Below the pieces are notes generated by a model. It made no database searches. It was not told where the DNA came from and was given only the letters and a program-made list of their open reading frames with translations. From Agapanthus africanus (Eukaryota > Streptophyta > Magnoliopsida > Asparagales > Amaryllidaceae): DNA of 64,000 nucleotides. The stretch is from positions 831,536,353 through 831,600,352 of the forward strand of contig CM057338.1 of NCBI GenBank assembly GCA_030015575.1, in the 5' to 3' direction. Position numbers and translations under genes: made by a program. Positions 1 to 11,549 of the stretch are shown in pieces (the stretch's first letter is position 1; every line of letters begins with the position of its first letter).

Positions 1-102
1 ATAACAATTATAAGGTAGAGCGGGACCGTCGTTCCCCAGCTCGGTATAACAAGCGGGTTCGACCAATACATCCATATTATTATTTTGATTAAGGCGTGAC
101 AT
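1..102 (-). pseudogene. Element A gag N-terminus
   Basis: The reverse complement opens with an ATG at 102-100 and reads M-S-R-L, then sequence matching the gag start of elements C (near 16740) and H (37095), with the shared stretch N-Q-D-N-N and a following G-N-x-G-x-A-L block. It is the start of the structural polyprotein of a Copia element. Only about 34 codons are inside the window. The call rests on the near identity to the two other copies. Confidence 0.6.
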
Positions 103-542
103 GGTCGCTACCTGGAGAGAGAGAGAAGAAAACACTCAGCGTATGCTCTTGCAAGATTAGATTGGTTATTATTTTATCTAATCAGGATGACTCCCGCTGT
201 TTTTATCAAATCTTCCTTCAAACCCTAAAAGGAAAGACTAGCCGGGATTAATTACACCCTATAAGTTCGCCAATCTTTCAGCCAGGCCAGTGCCGGTACT
301 TTGAGGGAGGTTCCCCGTGCTTTCGCACGGACCTAATTAAAATAAATCTCGTTTTTCCAGGGACGTAACCCCGTTGACACCTTTCTAGACACCTACTTGA
401 TCGGCTAATTGTAATGTGCAAAACTCTCCCAGGAGTAACTATTACTCGCAGTGGGTATCGGGATCCAACTATCTCATTGAAGGTATGCAATCTCATTGCA
501 AATTTCAACACTTGAAATTCCCGATAATTTTGCCCCTAGGGT

Positions 543-750
543 CCTATGACCTTGACAGAGGTCAACAAACCATAGGCTGCTAGTCAAGTTCTACCCGTCA
601 TTTCATGATTGAATTAAACCCACCCGCACGACCCTTGACAAAGGTCAACAAGGTCGCACGACTACCCTAACTCAATCGTATCATATGCTTTGCAGATAAG
701 CACTAATCAGCTACCTCACACTACGCCTTGACAGAGGTTAACAAACGCAG
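543..750 (-). other. Triple leader hairpin array, element A
   Basis: Three successive hairpins in element A share the core TTGTTGACC..GTCAAGG, but each has its own arms: CTGCG/CGTAG (750-721), CGACC/GGTCG (656-629) and CCTATG/CATAGG (576-543). Matching arrays in B, C, H and I have changed arms that still pair. Function unknown; a role in RNA packaging or dimerisation is inference. Confidence 0.6.
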
Positions 751-836
751 CACAGATACTAACTATTACTTATCTGAAATGACGGAGGGCTACGACAGGT
801 TTTTAAGAAAACCTTTTACGTAATGAACTTGATATC

Positions 837-1168
837 GTTGTAGAATCAAATGATTTGAATGGAGTGTTTTTTAGGCTTTTGTTAGTTTCGCTAAAGAGGT
901 CACTCTCGGTGAACAGATCTCGGCTCTTTTCTCGTCGAATGAGGTGCAGGATATTCACAATACCACTATGCAAAGCAAGAACTAGAAAAGCAATCAAAAG
1001 ACGAAACCGAGGGTTGTAGCATCTGCCAGTTATTGCTAAAGAGGTCACTCTCGGTGAAGGGATCTCGGCTCTTTCCTTATCGAATAAGGTGCTGGATATT
1101 CTACAAGGAATACCGCTATGCAAAGCAACAACTAGAGCTACCTGTTTTTGAAAATTCGATTCCACAAC
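837..1168 (-). other. Leader stem domain with two stem-loop modules, element A
   Basis: Arms at 1168-1158 and 847-837 (GTTGTGGAATC and GATTCTACAAC) are complementary with one G-T pair. They enclose two tandem copies of a module of about 55 bases (1089-1037 and 945-893). Each module has a small hairpin (CCTTAT/ATAAGG in the first) followed by nested stems AAAGAG/CTCTTT. The same domain is in C and, diverged, in I. Confidence 0.55.
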
Positions 1169-2657
1169 ATCTTTAGGTTTATTTTCTTTCATTAATCTCA
1201 TTAATGAAGTCCCGTCATTTAAGTTACCTAAGCATCACAGATAAATACAACGTACGCTTATGCCATCCGCATTCGCCTCGATGTCCCGTCATGCACCGTT
1301 AGGTTAGGTAACTAACGGCAGAGCGGGACAGGGCTAGTGCGGGTGTAAAACATAAGCAACGTCTATATAATATATCACATATACTATATAAAATATCTAT
1401 CTCATCATATAAAACTTCACAGAATATCGCAGCAGAAATTAACATATGAAATATTGGATATACTAGGATTTCCGGGTTTTATATTAAGCATGTATAAAAC
1501 ACGGATTTCACGGTCATGATGAATAGCCAAACCTACATCCTTATACCCGTACGAGAGCGGCAATCAACCCTACCAACTCTAGAGTTAGGAGACTCGGTCT
1601 CGACGCCTCGAGATGGTCTCCCACTGGACTCTAGAACCCGGTTACTTGTGCTCCCCTCCTTGGGTCTATCCTAATGCGGAAAAGTAAATAATATACATCA
1701 ACGGTAACATCTTCCTCAACTCGGAAGTGCCCCAATAAAAGAATATTACATACAAGTTTTTACATGAATGAAAATAAAAAACTCTCATCTCACATTAAAA
1801 AAAACCCGGCTATTCAAACACGACGATCCAATATAACATATCACAATAACACATAACATCTCATGTCATCAACGTAAGTAAATGAGCGTATCACGATTGT
1901 CGTTGACATATAGCAACGAAACCGGCGATATACCACATATTACACTTACGGTCGCAGAAAAGAAAGTGAAAACTACAACAATTGGAATCGTCACTGCCCT
2001 CAGACATCATAAACCCGGAATAGCACATATTCTGGATTTCATGCCTAACCAAATGAATTCCTTAGACATCACATGCCTAATAATTATAAACCCCGCATTT
2101 TAGTCTCGATATTGAAAACACTTTCCAATAACCTGTCGGGTAATGCAACAAGATTCCCGATAACCTGATCGAATGCTCGTCGGAAACTTTAGTAGACAGC
2201 CGCACCCCCGATGTCGTCGACGAAGTGCACTAAGGCGGAACACCGCAGCCGCAAGCACTGAACGGATGCTTTTGGCGACGGGGTTCTCCTACAGTCACTT
2301 GGTCGGGCCTATAGGGCGTGGCTACCTAGTAAGGTTACCCGGCGAGTATCCGCGTACACTACGTAATTGCGACAGACTTTTGATCCACATCAAAATTTCG
2401 TGGCAACCGATCAAATGAGACTAAACTGCTAGATTTATAAAATTCAAACTAGTTATCTCATAACTAATTATGTGGATTCCAAATATTGTATCACAATTAC
2501 AGATAGCTAGACGAAGTTAAACTTTTCGATCGAATAAACAAGCACCCAAAATTTCCCAACAAGCTCAACACTTAAGCGGAGTTCAAAAAGTTCCCAGAAA
2601 CTGCCACAGCTTCTATGAACCATCCGTAGAAAGGCTGACCCATGCCTCACTCATGTC

Positions 2658-2702
2658 ACCACGGAACTGCGGCAAACCCTAGGGTATGACCGTGGTTCCG
2701 CA
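2658..2702. repeat. GC-rich dyad in element A leader
   Basis: Two facing copies of a CACGGAACTGCGG / CCGTGGTTCCGCA motif are separated by about 20 bases. Homologous dyads lie at the same leader position in B, C, H and I, and one lies in the solo LTR J. Confidence 0.5.
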
Positions 2703-3252
2703 ATTCAAAAAAGTCGAGTTTGGGTATCTTTCTTCTAGAGGGTCCACAGAATCGCTTGCATGATTTTCTGAAAATTTTAAACTCGGAAAAATCCAACTCT
2801 TGGAAAATTTCAGTGAGGGAAAATATGGGTTATTGATATCCGTTCAAAATTTTTAGCATCGTCTAAATAACCCGAATACATATTAGAATTACGACCGCGA
2901 AACACTCCGAGTTGCCTTTGCAGAATGTTAACATCACATGCAAATTTAGCAAAAACAAACAACACCTGAAACACCAAAACCCAGAGACTGAAACACCCTG
3001 AAAATTTGAAGCCCAAACTCCAAAAATGGGCCGAGCTCGCCGGTTTTAATGCCTATGTGGCCGGCCACATTTGTACAAAACAGCTTCAATTTTTCACAGT
3101 GTTCATGTTATATCACATACAACATTCTGCAATTGTTTTAAAAAAAAATTTTGAGGACCTTTTAAATCCGACAGAAACTAAGTTTTCGTGTTTCAAGTTT
3201 CCGAGTCGTTTCGGTTTTGTAATCTAACAAACATCATCTAATTTTCTAGCAT

Positions 3253-3265
3253 GGCTCTGATACCA
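3253..3265 (-). other. Primer binding site, element A
   Basis: The reverse complement reads TGGTATCAGAGCC, complementary to the 3-prime end of plant initiator methionine tRNA, the usual Copia primer. One spacer base separates it from the LTR end at 3267. Confidence 0.85.
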
Positions 3266-3266
3266 C

Positions 3267-6200
3267 TGCAGGGTTGCCTAGCACGGTAGCAAGGTTTCGG
3301 GAGGTATCGTCCATGCCAATTTCAAAAATTTGTCGTTCTAGCTAACCCTAACTCTAGAATCTTTACTAGAAAATCTGACGAAAACATATGTAAACAACTT
3401 TACATCTAATTGAATGAGGAATACAACCTTTGTAGACCGGTCCTTCACTTCTAAAGCTCAGTGTAGTAGTCTCTTCGCTGCATGTAGTGAACTCCCGGAC
3501 TCTTGAAAGGGTTCACTTGAAGAAATGAACGAGCTTGCTCAATGTCTTCGAGGCCGAAGATGATCTACGTCGAGGAGACTCAAGCTCATGCTACCTCTTC
3601 ACTAATGGTGAAATTAGTGAAGCAAACACCCTAAACTAAATGGCTAATAGTAGAGGATGATGAAGTAGGAAATGGGCTCTCTTTAGTTTTCTTTTTCTCA
3701 TAATAATTTCTCACCTTAGAGAAAGCTAGCAAGCTTTTTATCGCATGAAGAAGAAGATGAAGTGATGAGATGAAGAAAAAAATTCATGAGGTGAGAATAG
3801 CAACCATGGGTGAGTTAGTGTCATACACTAACCCATGTAAAGATTAAACCATGGCCAACAATAATGGTTAGGTTAATAAATATCTACAAGTAAAACAAAA
3901 TTAGTGGACTAAGTCAAAGATGCTATAAGCTTCTCCAAGCTTCCAAGCATGTGACTAATTACCAACTAATTTTGATTAACTTTAAATAAATAAAACCATA
4001 CATTATCATAAGCTTGGTGTTAGTCTCATACACCCATGTCACATATGGCATCAAGCATGACACAATAGTTGTACATTAATATATATCACATATATATTAT
4101 ATGCACACAAGTGAGAAAAAGAAATGTTTAAATGAGCTAATACTAGTTAATGTAAATTAATATATCAAATATATAATTATGCATTAAATTATTAAATCAA
4201 CACTTGATTTAATAATCCGGCTATATCACATATAACCGGCTAATATCAAATATAACAATCTATCGAATCAACACTTGATCCGATAACCCGGCTATATCAT
4301 ATATAACCGACCGATATCACATATCGCGATTATATAATGCGGTATCACATACGCGCATTAATCTCGGTCCCGCACATATCACATATGTGCTCCTAGTTCG
4401 TTTCGCATGAACCAGGAAACCTCTGTGTAGGACTCTAAAGAATCGTCAATACGCCGGCAGTAGGTGATGATCATATCAAACACCCACAAGCCGCAAGCGG
4501 TCTACTAAACATAACGGCCACCCGGGTATTGAGCAATCAGAAGATCAACAAGAAAGCCTGCTCATACTCCTGCGAATCCAATCAGTAACAATACCGTACA
4601 GTCCGGTCTTTTCGTCTGATATATCGTATATCTCGTCTGGGGATGGTAAACGTCAGACCCCAATAACTCGATAAGTCGTGCCGATGTTGTAGGGTTAGTA
4701 GGCACACTAACAAGGCTCTACAAGGCATCGACCATGCCGGAATAAAAATTTTATGTGCCGAACAACCCTTAGCAAGATCGTATACTAGAGATTAGGCGAA
4801 CAAATGAAAGCAAGTAAACAACTTTACTCTAAAGGGATACGAAATATAACATTTGTAGATCGGTCCTTCACTTCATATGCTCCTTGATGTAGTCCCTTCG
4901 CTGCGATCATCCAACTCCCGGACTCTTGGACAGCTCCATGAGAAATTGCAACGGTATTGCTCGAAGTCTTCGAGGCCGAACATGATCTACGTCGAGGGAA
5001 TACGAACTCAAGCTTCTACTTCACTAACTAAAGAATTAGTGAAGCAAACACCCTAAACTAAAGTGCTAGTCTAGTAGAGGATGGTGAGATAGGAAATGGG
5101 TTCTCTTTAGATTTTGATTTTCAATCCTTAAGTGAGAAAATCAATCTTTAAGTGAGAAAATCAATCTTAAGTGAACCAATACTAGTTAATGTAAAGTAAT
5201 ATATCAAATATATAATTATACATTAAATCATTAAATCAACACTTGATTTAACGATCCGGTCATATCGTATATAACCGACTAATATCAAGTGTATCAATGT
5301 ATCGAATCAACACTTGATTCGGTATTCCGGCTATATCTCATATAACCGTCCGATGATTCAAATCGCGAGAATGGAATACGGTATCACATACACGCATTAT
5401 TCTCGGTCCCGCACATATCACATATGCGCTCCTATTTCGTTTTGCCTGAGCCAGTACAGCCTCTATATAGGACTCTAAAGACTCGTCAATACGCCGGCAG
5501 TAGGTGATAATCATATCAAGCATCCATAAGCCGTCAGCGGTACTAGCTGGACGTAACGGCTACCTGGGTATTGAGCGATCAGAAGATCAACAAGCAAGCC
5601 CGCTCCAACTCCTGTAAGAGCCTGACAGTGACACTACCGTACAGTCCGGTCTCCTCGTGTGATATGTCGCATATCAATTCTAGGGGTGGTAAACGTCAGA
5701 CCCCAATAACCGATAAGTCATGCCGATATGAGGCGCATAACGGGTCGAGAAATTACTGGTAACACTTACCAGTATATCTCTAAACCAGCCCTGGCCAGGG
5801 ACTTCCCTGTTATGGCCAATCGAGCATAGCGCAACATCAACCCCCAATACCGGGAGAGACGAAACCCCTCCTATCGCTCATTGCCTCCATGTGATTCGGG
5901 ACTGTACCCAAAAACCACCATTTTGCACGCCCTCTTGGATGTGGTAAGGTGGAAATCAAAGCACAGTGGGAATCACACAAGACTCTATGACAATCTCGGG
6001 TCTACAGACTAATCTGTACCAGTGTCACCAGAGAACTGCCATCTGACGTAAGGTATAATACCATCTGGGAGTTCTCGGCGAGTCCGTCCAGTGTACCCAG
6101 TCTCCACTGAGCACCCGTATATCATCTCTGATGTCAAACACCAATAGATATGGGATCATCCATCGCCCATCTGTATGGGTCGAGAAGGCATACGCTAGTC

Positions 6201-7276
6201 TACTCTGGTATATCGATGCCTCGTCTCGATATACCCACGACTAGGGACCTTGAAGGATGTACTTATGGACTACCATGTCCCCACTAGTATGATCCGCATC
6301 ATAGTCCAGGTAGTCAAGTACTCATCCTAAGGGCTTTACCAACATTTGACAGAGAGACAATCAGTATACATGTTAAGGTAAGAGTAACCAGATAGCATAC
6401 TATCATGTCGAGCAAGAAAGTCCTCCCTATATATGTCCAAGCATCCACAACAATATACATCACATGTATAGTAATGGCCTCTAGGGCATACATATAACTA
6501 ACAGATGTGAGGCTCATAACGGGTCGAGAAACTATTGATAACACTTACCAGTAAATCTCATAAACAGCCATGGCCAAAGACTTCCTGTTATAACCAATCG
6601 AGCACAGCGCAACATCAACCCCCAATACCGGGTGAGACGAAATCCCCTCCTATCGCTCATTGCCTCCACGTGACTCGGGTCTGTACCCAAAAACTACCGT
6701 TTTGCACGTTCTCTTGAACGTGGTAAGGTGGAAATCAAAGCACAGTGGGAATCACACAAGACTCTATGACGATCTCGGGTCGACAGACTAACCTGTACCA
6801 GTGTCACCAGAGAACTGCCATCTGACGTGAGGTATAATCTAGGAGTTCTCGGCGAGTCCGTCCAATGTACCCAGTCTCCACTGAGCACCCGTATACCATC
6901 TCTGATGTCAAACACCAATGGATATGGGATCATCCATCGCCCATCTGTATGGGTCGAGAAGTTATACGCTAGTCTACTCTGGTATATCGATGCCCCGTAT
7001 CGATACACCCACGACTAGGGAAATTAAAGGATGTACTCACTGACTACCTTTGCCCACTAGTATGATCTGCATCATAATCTAGGTAGTCAAGTACACATCC
7101 TAAGGGCTTTATCAACATGTAACAGAGAGACAATCAGTGTACATGTTAAGATAAAGAGTAACCAGATAGCATACTATCATGTCGAGCAAGAAAGTCCTCC
7201 TATGTATGTCCAAGCATCCACTATAATATACATCTCATGTACAATAATGGCCTCTAGGGCATACATATAACTAACA
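3267..7276 (-). repeat. 5-prime LTR of element A, interrupted by A'
   Basis: It begins TGTTAGTTATATG at 7276 and ends in CA at 3267. Without the nested solo LTR and one copy of its target duplication it is about 2.19 kb, the same as the LTRs of C. It carries a cluster of short palindromes centred on TATCACATA (about 4078-4390). It is close in sequence to the LTRs of C and D. Confidence 0.85.
4688..6503 (-). mobile_element. Solo Copia LTR A' inside the LTR of A
   Basis: A 1816-base LTR of the same family starts with TGTTAGTTATATG (right end) and ends in ...CCCTACA (left end). It is flanked by a perfect 5-bp duplication GATGT (4683-4687 and 6504-6508). No internal region is present, so it is a solo LTR left by recombination. 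It is shorter than its relatives and holds a small tandem repeat of a unit close to AAGTGAGAAAATCAATCTT at about 5119-5178. Confidence 0.85.
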
Positions 7277-8108
7277 TGAAGCCCTCTGGCTGATCCATAT
7301 AAACGCACTCTTCTAAATCACCATTTAGAAATGCAGTTTTAAAGTCCATCTGACAGATTTCATAGTCGTAGTGAGCGGCAATAGTAAATAGGATCTGAAT
7401 GGATTTAAGCATGGCTACCGGAGAGAAAGTTTCGTCATAGTCCAATCCTGGTCTTTTACAAAAACCTTTCGCTACAAGCCTTGCCTTATAAGTCTCCACG
7501 TGCCCATCTACACCAATCTTTCTTTTAAAGATCCATTTGCACCCAACGGGTTTTACCCCAGAGGGTACAACTTCCAAAGTCCATACTTTATTAGTGTACA
7601 TAGACTCCATTTCGGATCTCATGGCACCCAGCCACTTCACAGAGTCACCACTCGTGATAGCTTGCTGAAAACTGGTAGGGTCATCATCATCCATGATGCA
7701 GTCTTCTCCATCACCGTCAATGAGAAAACCGTAGTATCTTTCCGGTGGGCGAGAAGTCCTACTAGACCTACGGAGTGGCTGAGATTCATAAGGTTCTATT
7801 GCAACATCAGGTTCAACCAAGTCGTCATTTATAACTTGTGTTTCTAGAACCTCTTCTAGATCTACCGCATTGCCATCAGTATCATTTGGAAAAATCTCAT
7901 TTTCTAAAAATGTGGCATGTTGAGAAACAAACACCTTTTGTTCCTCCTTGTGGTAGAAAAGATATCCAAACGAATGTTTTGGATATCCCACAAATATACA
8001 CTTAACCGATCGTGTCTCGAGTTTGTCTGAATTCTGCTTTTTAACAAAATCTAGATAACCCCAAATCTTAACTCGTTTAAGATATGGTCTCTTCATACCA
8101 AATCTCAT
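7277..8108 (-). pseudogene. Element B integrase end and reverse transcriptase start
   Basis: One long minus frame reads the C-terminal integrase segment (V-K-I-W-G-Y, F-V-G-Y-P-K, F-Y-H-K-E-E-Q, F-L-E-N-E), then an acidic linker (D-C-I-M-D-D-D-D-P-T), and then the first part of a Copia reverse transcriptase (W-L-G-A-M-R-S-E-M-E-S-M, V-W-T-L, K-W-I-F-K-R-K, Y-K-A-R-L-V-A-K-G, Y-D-E-T-F-S-P-V-A, M-D-F-K-T-A-F-L-N-G-D-L). These motifs are diagnostic for Ty1/Copia RT (RVT_2 family), which copies element RNA into DNA in the particle. The frame runs into the LTR of A at 7276. Confidence 0.9.
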
Positions 8109-8970
8109 ATGGAGTGGTAGACACGGTCTTGGTTGGAACCCTGTTTAACAAAAATGTTGCAGTCTCTAATGCATGCCCCCAAAAGGAGAGAGGTAACTCA
8201 GCATCATTCATCATGGATCGCACCATATCCAATAGGGTGCGATTCCTCCATTCTGACACACCGTTGTGCTGTAGTGTGTAAGGGGGAGTGAGCTGAGAGA
8301 GAATCCCATTCTCTTTTAAGAAGTTCGAAAACTCTGTACTAAGATACTCTCCATCTCGATCTGATCGAAGTATCTTGATGCTCATTCCTGTTTGTTTTTC
8401 TATTTCAAGTTTGTACTCCTTAAATATCTCGAAAGCTTCAGACTTATGCTTTAATAAAAACACATGACCGAATCTTGAGAAATCATCAGTAAAAGTTATG
8501 AAGTAAGAAAAACCGCCTCTCGCATGTGTAGACATTGGCCCACATACATCACTATGTATGAGGCCCAAGAGCTGTGTAGCTCTTTTTTCGTGTCCAGTAA
8601 ACGGAGTTTTGGTCATTTTCCCTTTGATACAAGACTGATAAGTCGCAAAAGATTTATATTCAAAAGGATTTAAATATCCATCTTTATGAAGCTTGTTTAG
8701 TCTTGTTTCGTTAATATGACCAAGTCTGCAATGCCAAAGAAAAGCTTCATTTATATCTGAAAATTTTCTTTTATTTGTGTGTTGTATGTTGAAAACTGTG
8801 TGTTGATTTAGGACGTATATCCCGTTATTAAGTGTATCATAACCAATCAACTCTTGATTCAGATTAATGTTCATAACATTATGCTGCAATACAAAATGAT
8901 ATCCTTTATTGTCTAACAAAGAAACGGATATTATATTACAAAGCATACTAGGTACATAATAACATGGGTT
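8077..8970 (-). pseudogene. Element B GAG-pre-integrase and integrase core
   Basis: The minus frame carries the zinc-binding HHCC segment (F-L-W-H-C-R-L-G-H-I-N, then C-I-K-G-K). It is followed by the rve-type integrase core with the acidic residues in H-S-D-V-C-G-P-M and L-R-S-D-R-D-G-E-Y and the block N-G-V-S-E-W-R-N-R-T-L-L-D. Integrase inserts the cDNA into the host chromosome. The order integrase before RT is what separates Copia from Gypsy. The best matches I recall are Angela/BARE-type Copia proteins. It sits between protease and RT as expected. Confidence 0.9.
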
Positions 8971-9190
8971 CAAAAACCAATATACAACCCGATGGCAACC
9001 CCGGGTGATACTCTTCCACCGAAACTGCATGTACATTGGAACCATTTCCAACTCGGAGTGTGTGATCACCGGTCTTCAAAACTCTGCTATTTCTCAAGCC
9101 CTGCACAGAATTGTAGATATAAGAACCCGAACCGGTATCCAATACCCAGAAAGAAGAGTTTATAGAAAAACAGTTTTCAGCCACAAACAC
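8948..9190 (-). pseudogene. Element B aspartic protease region
   Basis: The minus frame contains V-L-D-T-G-S-G-S, the D-T-G-S catalytic signature of the pepsin-like retropepsin of Copia elements, preceded by G-V-F-V-A-E-N-C-F-S. The protease cleaves the gag-pol polyprotein. It lies between the gag zinc knuckle and integrase, the normal position. Confidence 0.8.
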
Positions 9191-10023
9191 ACCTGAAGCG
9201 GAAGCATCACCATGCTTCTTTTTCTTGAGATCATGGTATTCAGTATAATTCCACTTCTAGTGCCCCGACTTCTTGTAGTAGAAACATTCTCCTTTTTCCG
9301 ACTTCTCAGCCTTGGATTTGTCTCTCCCTTGTGTCTTTTTGATTCCACCTCTCGGTTTGGTGGGTTTCTTTTTATTCCTTTCCTTGGCCTTGGCTTTTGG
9401 GATGGAAGAGGAAGATTGCCCAATAATCAGAGAGGGAGACTTTGCCTTGAGTGTGCTCTCCGCAAACATATCGAGAAGTTTGGGTGGTGATTTCTCCATA
9501 TTATGCATGTTGAAGTTTACTATGAATGGAGCAAAGGAAGGGGGAAGAGACTGTAGAACAATATCAACATATTGTTCGTTCTCCATTGTCCATCCGAGGC
9601 TCTCAAGCTCTTCAATAAGAGCTATCATCTTCAAAACGTGATCACCTACTGGTGTGCCAGGAGCCATCCGCATCTGAAACAACTTTCGAGACGCTTCGTA
9701 TCGTAGGGTACGAGATTGCTCCCCATACAACTCTTTTGTATGGAGAAAGATGGATTGAACATCCATCTGATCATGCCGCTTTTGATGTGTATTGTCCATC
9801 GATGCAAGCGCGAGGCATTTGGCAGTGGCACAGTCAATATCCCATGTTTTGCGGATCTCCATATCCGCAACAGAAGATTCAGGACCTAGGCTCGGAGGGG
9901 CTGAGGCAGTGAGGACATATGATACCTTATCATATGTGAGAGCAATGTTAATGTTCTTCAGCCAGTCTTTATAGTTCGGTCCGGTTAGCTTATTTTTCTC
10001 TAATAAAGCTTAAGCCCGGTCAT
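9160..10023 (-). pseudogene. Element B gag
   Basis: The likely start is the ATG at 10023-10021. Early sequence G-P-N-Y-K-D-W matches the N-terminus of Copia gag (the usual N-Y-x-x-W block). The frame 9862-9257 then holds the UBN2/Retrotran_gag core (L-A-S-M-D, L-Y-G-E-Q-S-R-T, F-Q-M-R-M, L-P-P-S-F, L-D-M-F-A-E-S-T-L), a lysine-rich linker and a zinc knuckle-like C-F-Y..G-H near 9260-9290. Gag forms the virus-like particle and binds RNA. This is the only Copia copy in the window with a gag body. Confidence 0.82.
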
Positions 10024-10464
10024 GGTTATCCGCCTTTAGGAGAGAGAAAAGAATACACTCAGTGAAAGCTCTTCAAAGATTAGATTGGTTATTTATCTTA
10101 TCTAATCGATGTCTCCCACTGCTTTTATCAAATTTTCTTTCAAACCTTAAAAAGAAAATTAGCCAGAATTAATTACATTCTACAACTTCGCTAACCGTTC
10201 AGCCAGGCCAGTGTTGGTACTTTGAGAGAGCTTCCCCGTGCATTCGCACGGACCTAATTAAAATAAACCTCGTTTCCCCATAGGCATAGCCCCGTTGACA
10301 CCTTTCTAAACACCTAATGGGTTAGCTAATTGTAAAGTGCAAAACTCTCCTGGGAGCAACTCTTGCTCACGGTGGGATCGGGATCCAACTATCATATAGA
10401 AGGTATGCAATCTCATTGCAAATTTCAACTCTTGAAACTCCCGATATGGTTTTTACCCCTAGCA

Positions 10465-10669
10465 CTCATGACCTTGGCTATGGTCAGCATATCATAAGCA
10501 CTAGTCAAGTTCTACCCGTCATTTCATGATTAATTAGACCCACCCACATGACCCTTGGTTATGGTTAACATAATCATGTGACTGTCCTAATTAATCGCAT
10601 CATATGCTGTGTAGAAAGACATCACTTAGCTACCGTACACTACACCTTGGATATAATCAACAAACGTAG
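10465..10669 (-). other. Triple leader hairpin array, element B
   Basis: Hairpins at 10669-10640 (CTAC/GTAG), 10580-10545 (CACATGA/TCATGTG) and 10498-10465 (CTTATGA/TCATGAG) surround a core ending in CCAAGG. The second pair of arms differs in sequence from that in H (TACGAC/GTCGTA) yet is fully complementary, which suggests selection on pairing. Confidence 0.6.
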
Positions 10670-10756
10670 CACGAATACTAAGTACTCTACTTCCTAAAAT
10701 GACGGAGGGCTGCGAATGGTTTTTAAGAAAACCTTTAACGCTCTGAACTTGATATC

Positions 10757-10860
10757 GTTGTAGAATCAAATGGTTTTAAAAGGAGTGGCTTAAGCTCCGC
10801 ATTTTGAAAACTTGCTTTTTCATAAAAAAACCGAGTAGGTTTCAAATCCGATTCTACAAC
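10757..10860 (-). other. Leader long-range stem, element B
   Basis: Perfect 11-base complementary arms GTTGTAGAATC (10860-10850 in the element direction) and GATTCTACAAC (10767-10757) enclose about 80 bases. The tandem modules of A and C are absent here. Confidence 0.55.
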
Positions 10861-11549
10861 ATCTTTTAGGTTTCTTTTTCTTTACATTAATCTCATTAAT
10901 GTAGTCCCATCATTAAATTCCTTAAGCCATCACAGAAAAGAAACAAAAATAGAACGTACGCTTATCTCATCCGCATTCGCCACAGTGTCCCATTATGCAC
11001 CGTTAGGTTACTTAACTAACGGCAGAGCGGGGCGGGACTAGCGCGGATGCAAAACATAAGCAACGTGTATTATATATCATATATATGATACACCATTTGT
11101 CTCATCATATAAAGTGATAACATCACAGAATATCAACAGCAGAAGCACATATATAAAAATATAGGATATACTAGGAGGTCCGTATTTTGTATTTAGCCAA
11201 CAATTGAAAATAAGGATTCCACAGTCGTGATGAATAGCCAAGCCTACACCCCTAGACCCCTACGAGAGCGGCAAGTGACCATACCAATTCTAGAGTTAGG
11301 AGACCCGGCCCCGACTCCTCGGGATGGCCTCCCACTGGACCCTAGAACCCGATCACTTGTGCTCCTTACCTTGGGTCTATCCTAATGCGGAAAAGTAAAT
11401 AATATACAACAATGGTGACATCATCCTCAACCAGGAAGTGCCCCAATAAAAGAATATTGCATACAATGAATTTTACATGAATGAAGAGAAAAGCTCTCAT
11501 CTCACATAAAAACCCCGGCCATTCAATCACGACGATCCTATACATCATA

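Larger units (their letters stand above)
103..3252 (-). other. Element A untranslated leader
   Basis: This is a 3.1 kb leader between primer site and gag, long for a Copia element. It holds no credible gene; the small frames in it are chance. Read in the element direction it contains a GC-rich dyad (2702-2658), a long-range stem domain with two tandem stem-loop modules (1168-837) and a row of three hairpins (750-543). Homologous leaders occur in B, C and H and, more distantly, in I. Confidence 0.75.
1..7276 (-). mobile_element. Copia element A, Angela-like, 5-prime part only
   Basis: This is a minus-strand Ty1/Copia element that runs off the left edge of the window. Read right to left it shows a 5-prime LTR (7276-3267, split by solo LTR A'), an initiator-Met primer site (3265-3253), a leader of about 3.1 kb and the first codons of gag (102-1). 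The LTR begins TGTTAGTTATATG and has the Angela/BARE style TATGCCCTAGAGGCC start. The primer site and leader lie directly left of the LTR, so this is A's own 5-prime LTR and not the 3-prime LTR of B. A ends inside the RT region of B, so it is younger than B. Its state cannot be judged because most of it lies outside; the gag is of the short form also seen in C and H. Confidence 0.82.
10024..11549 (-). other. Element B leader, gag-proximal part
   Basis: Untranslated leader continuing from gag to the insertion point of C. It contains the three-hairpin array (10669-10465) and the long-range stem (10860-10757), and no gene. C is inserted with the duplication TCATA at 11545-11549. Confidence 0.75.

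Noticed and set aside
3267-7276. This LTR as the 3-prime LTR of element B
   Set aside because: A primer site and leader lie directly on its other side, so it is the 5-prime LTR of a separate element A. A shared LTR in a tandem pair is possible but less simple.
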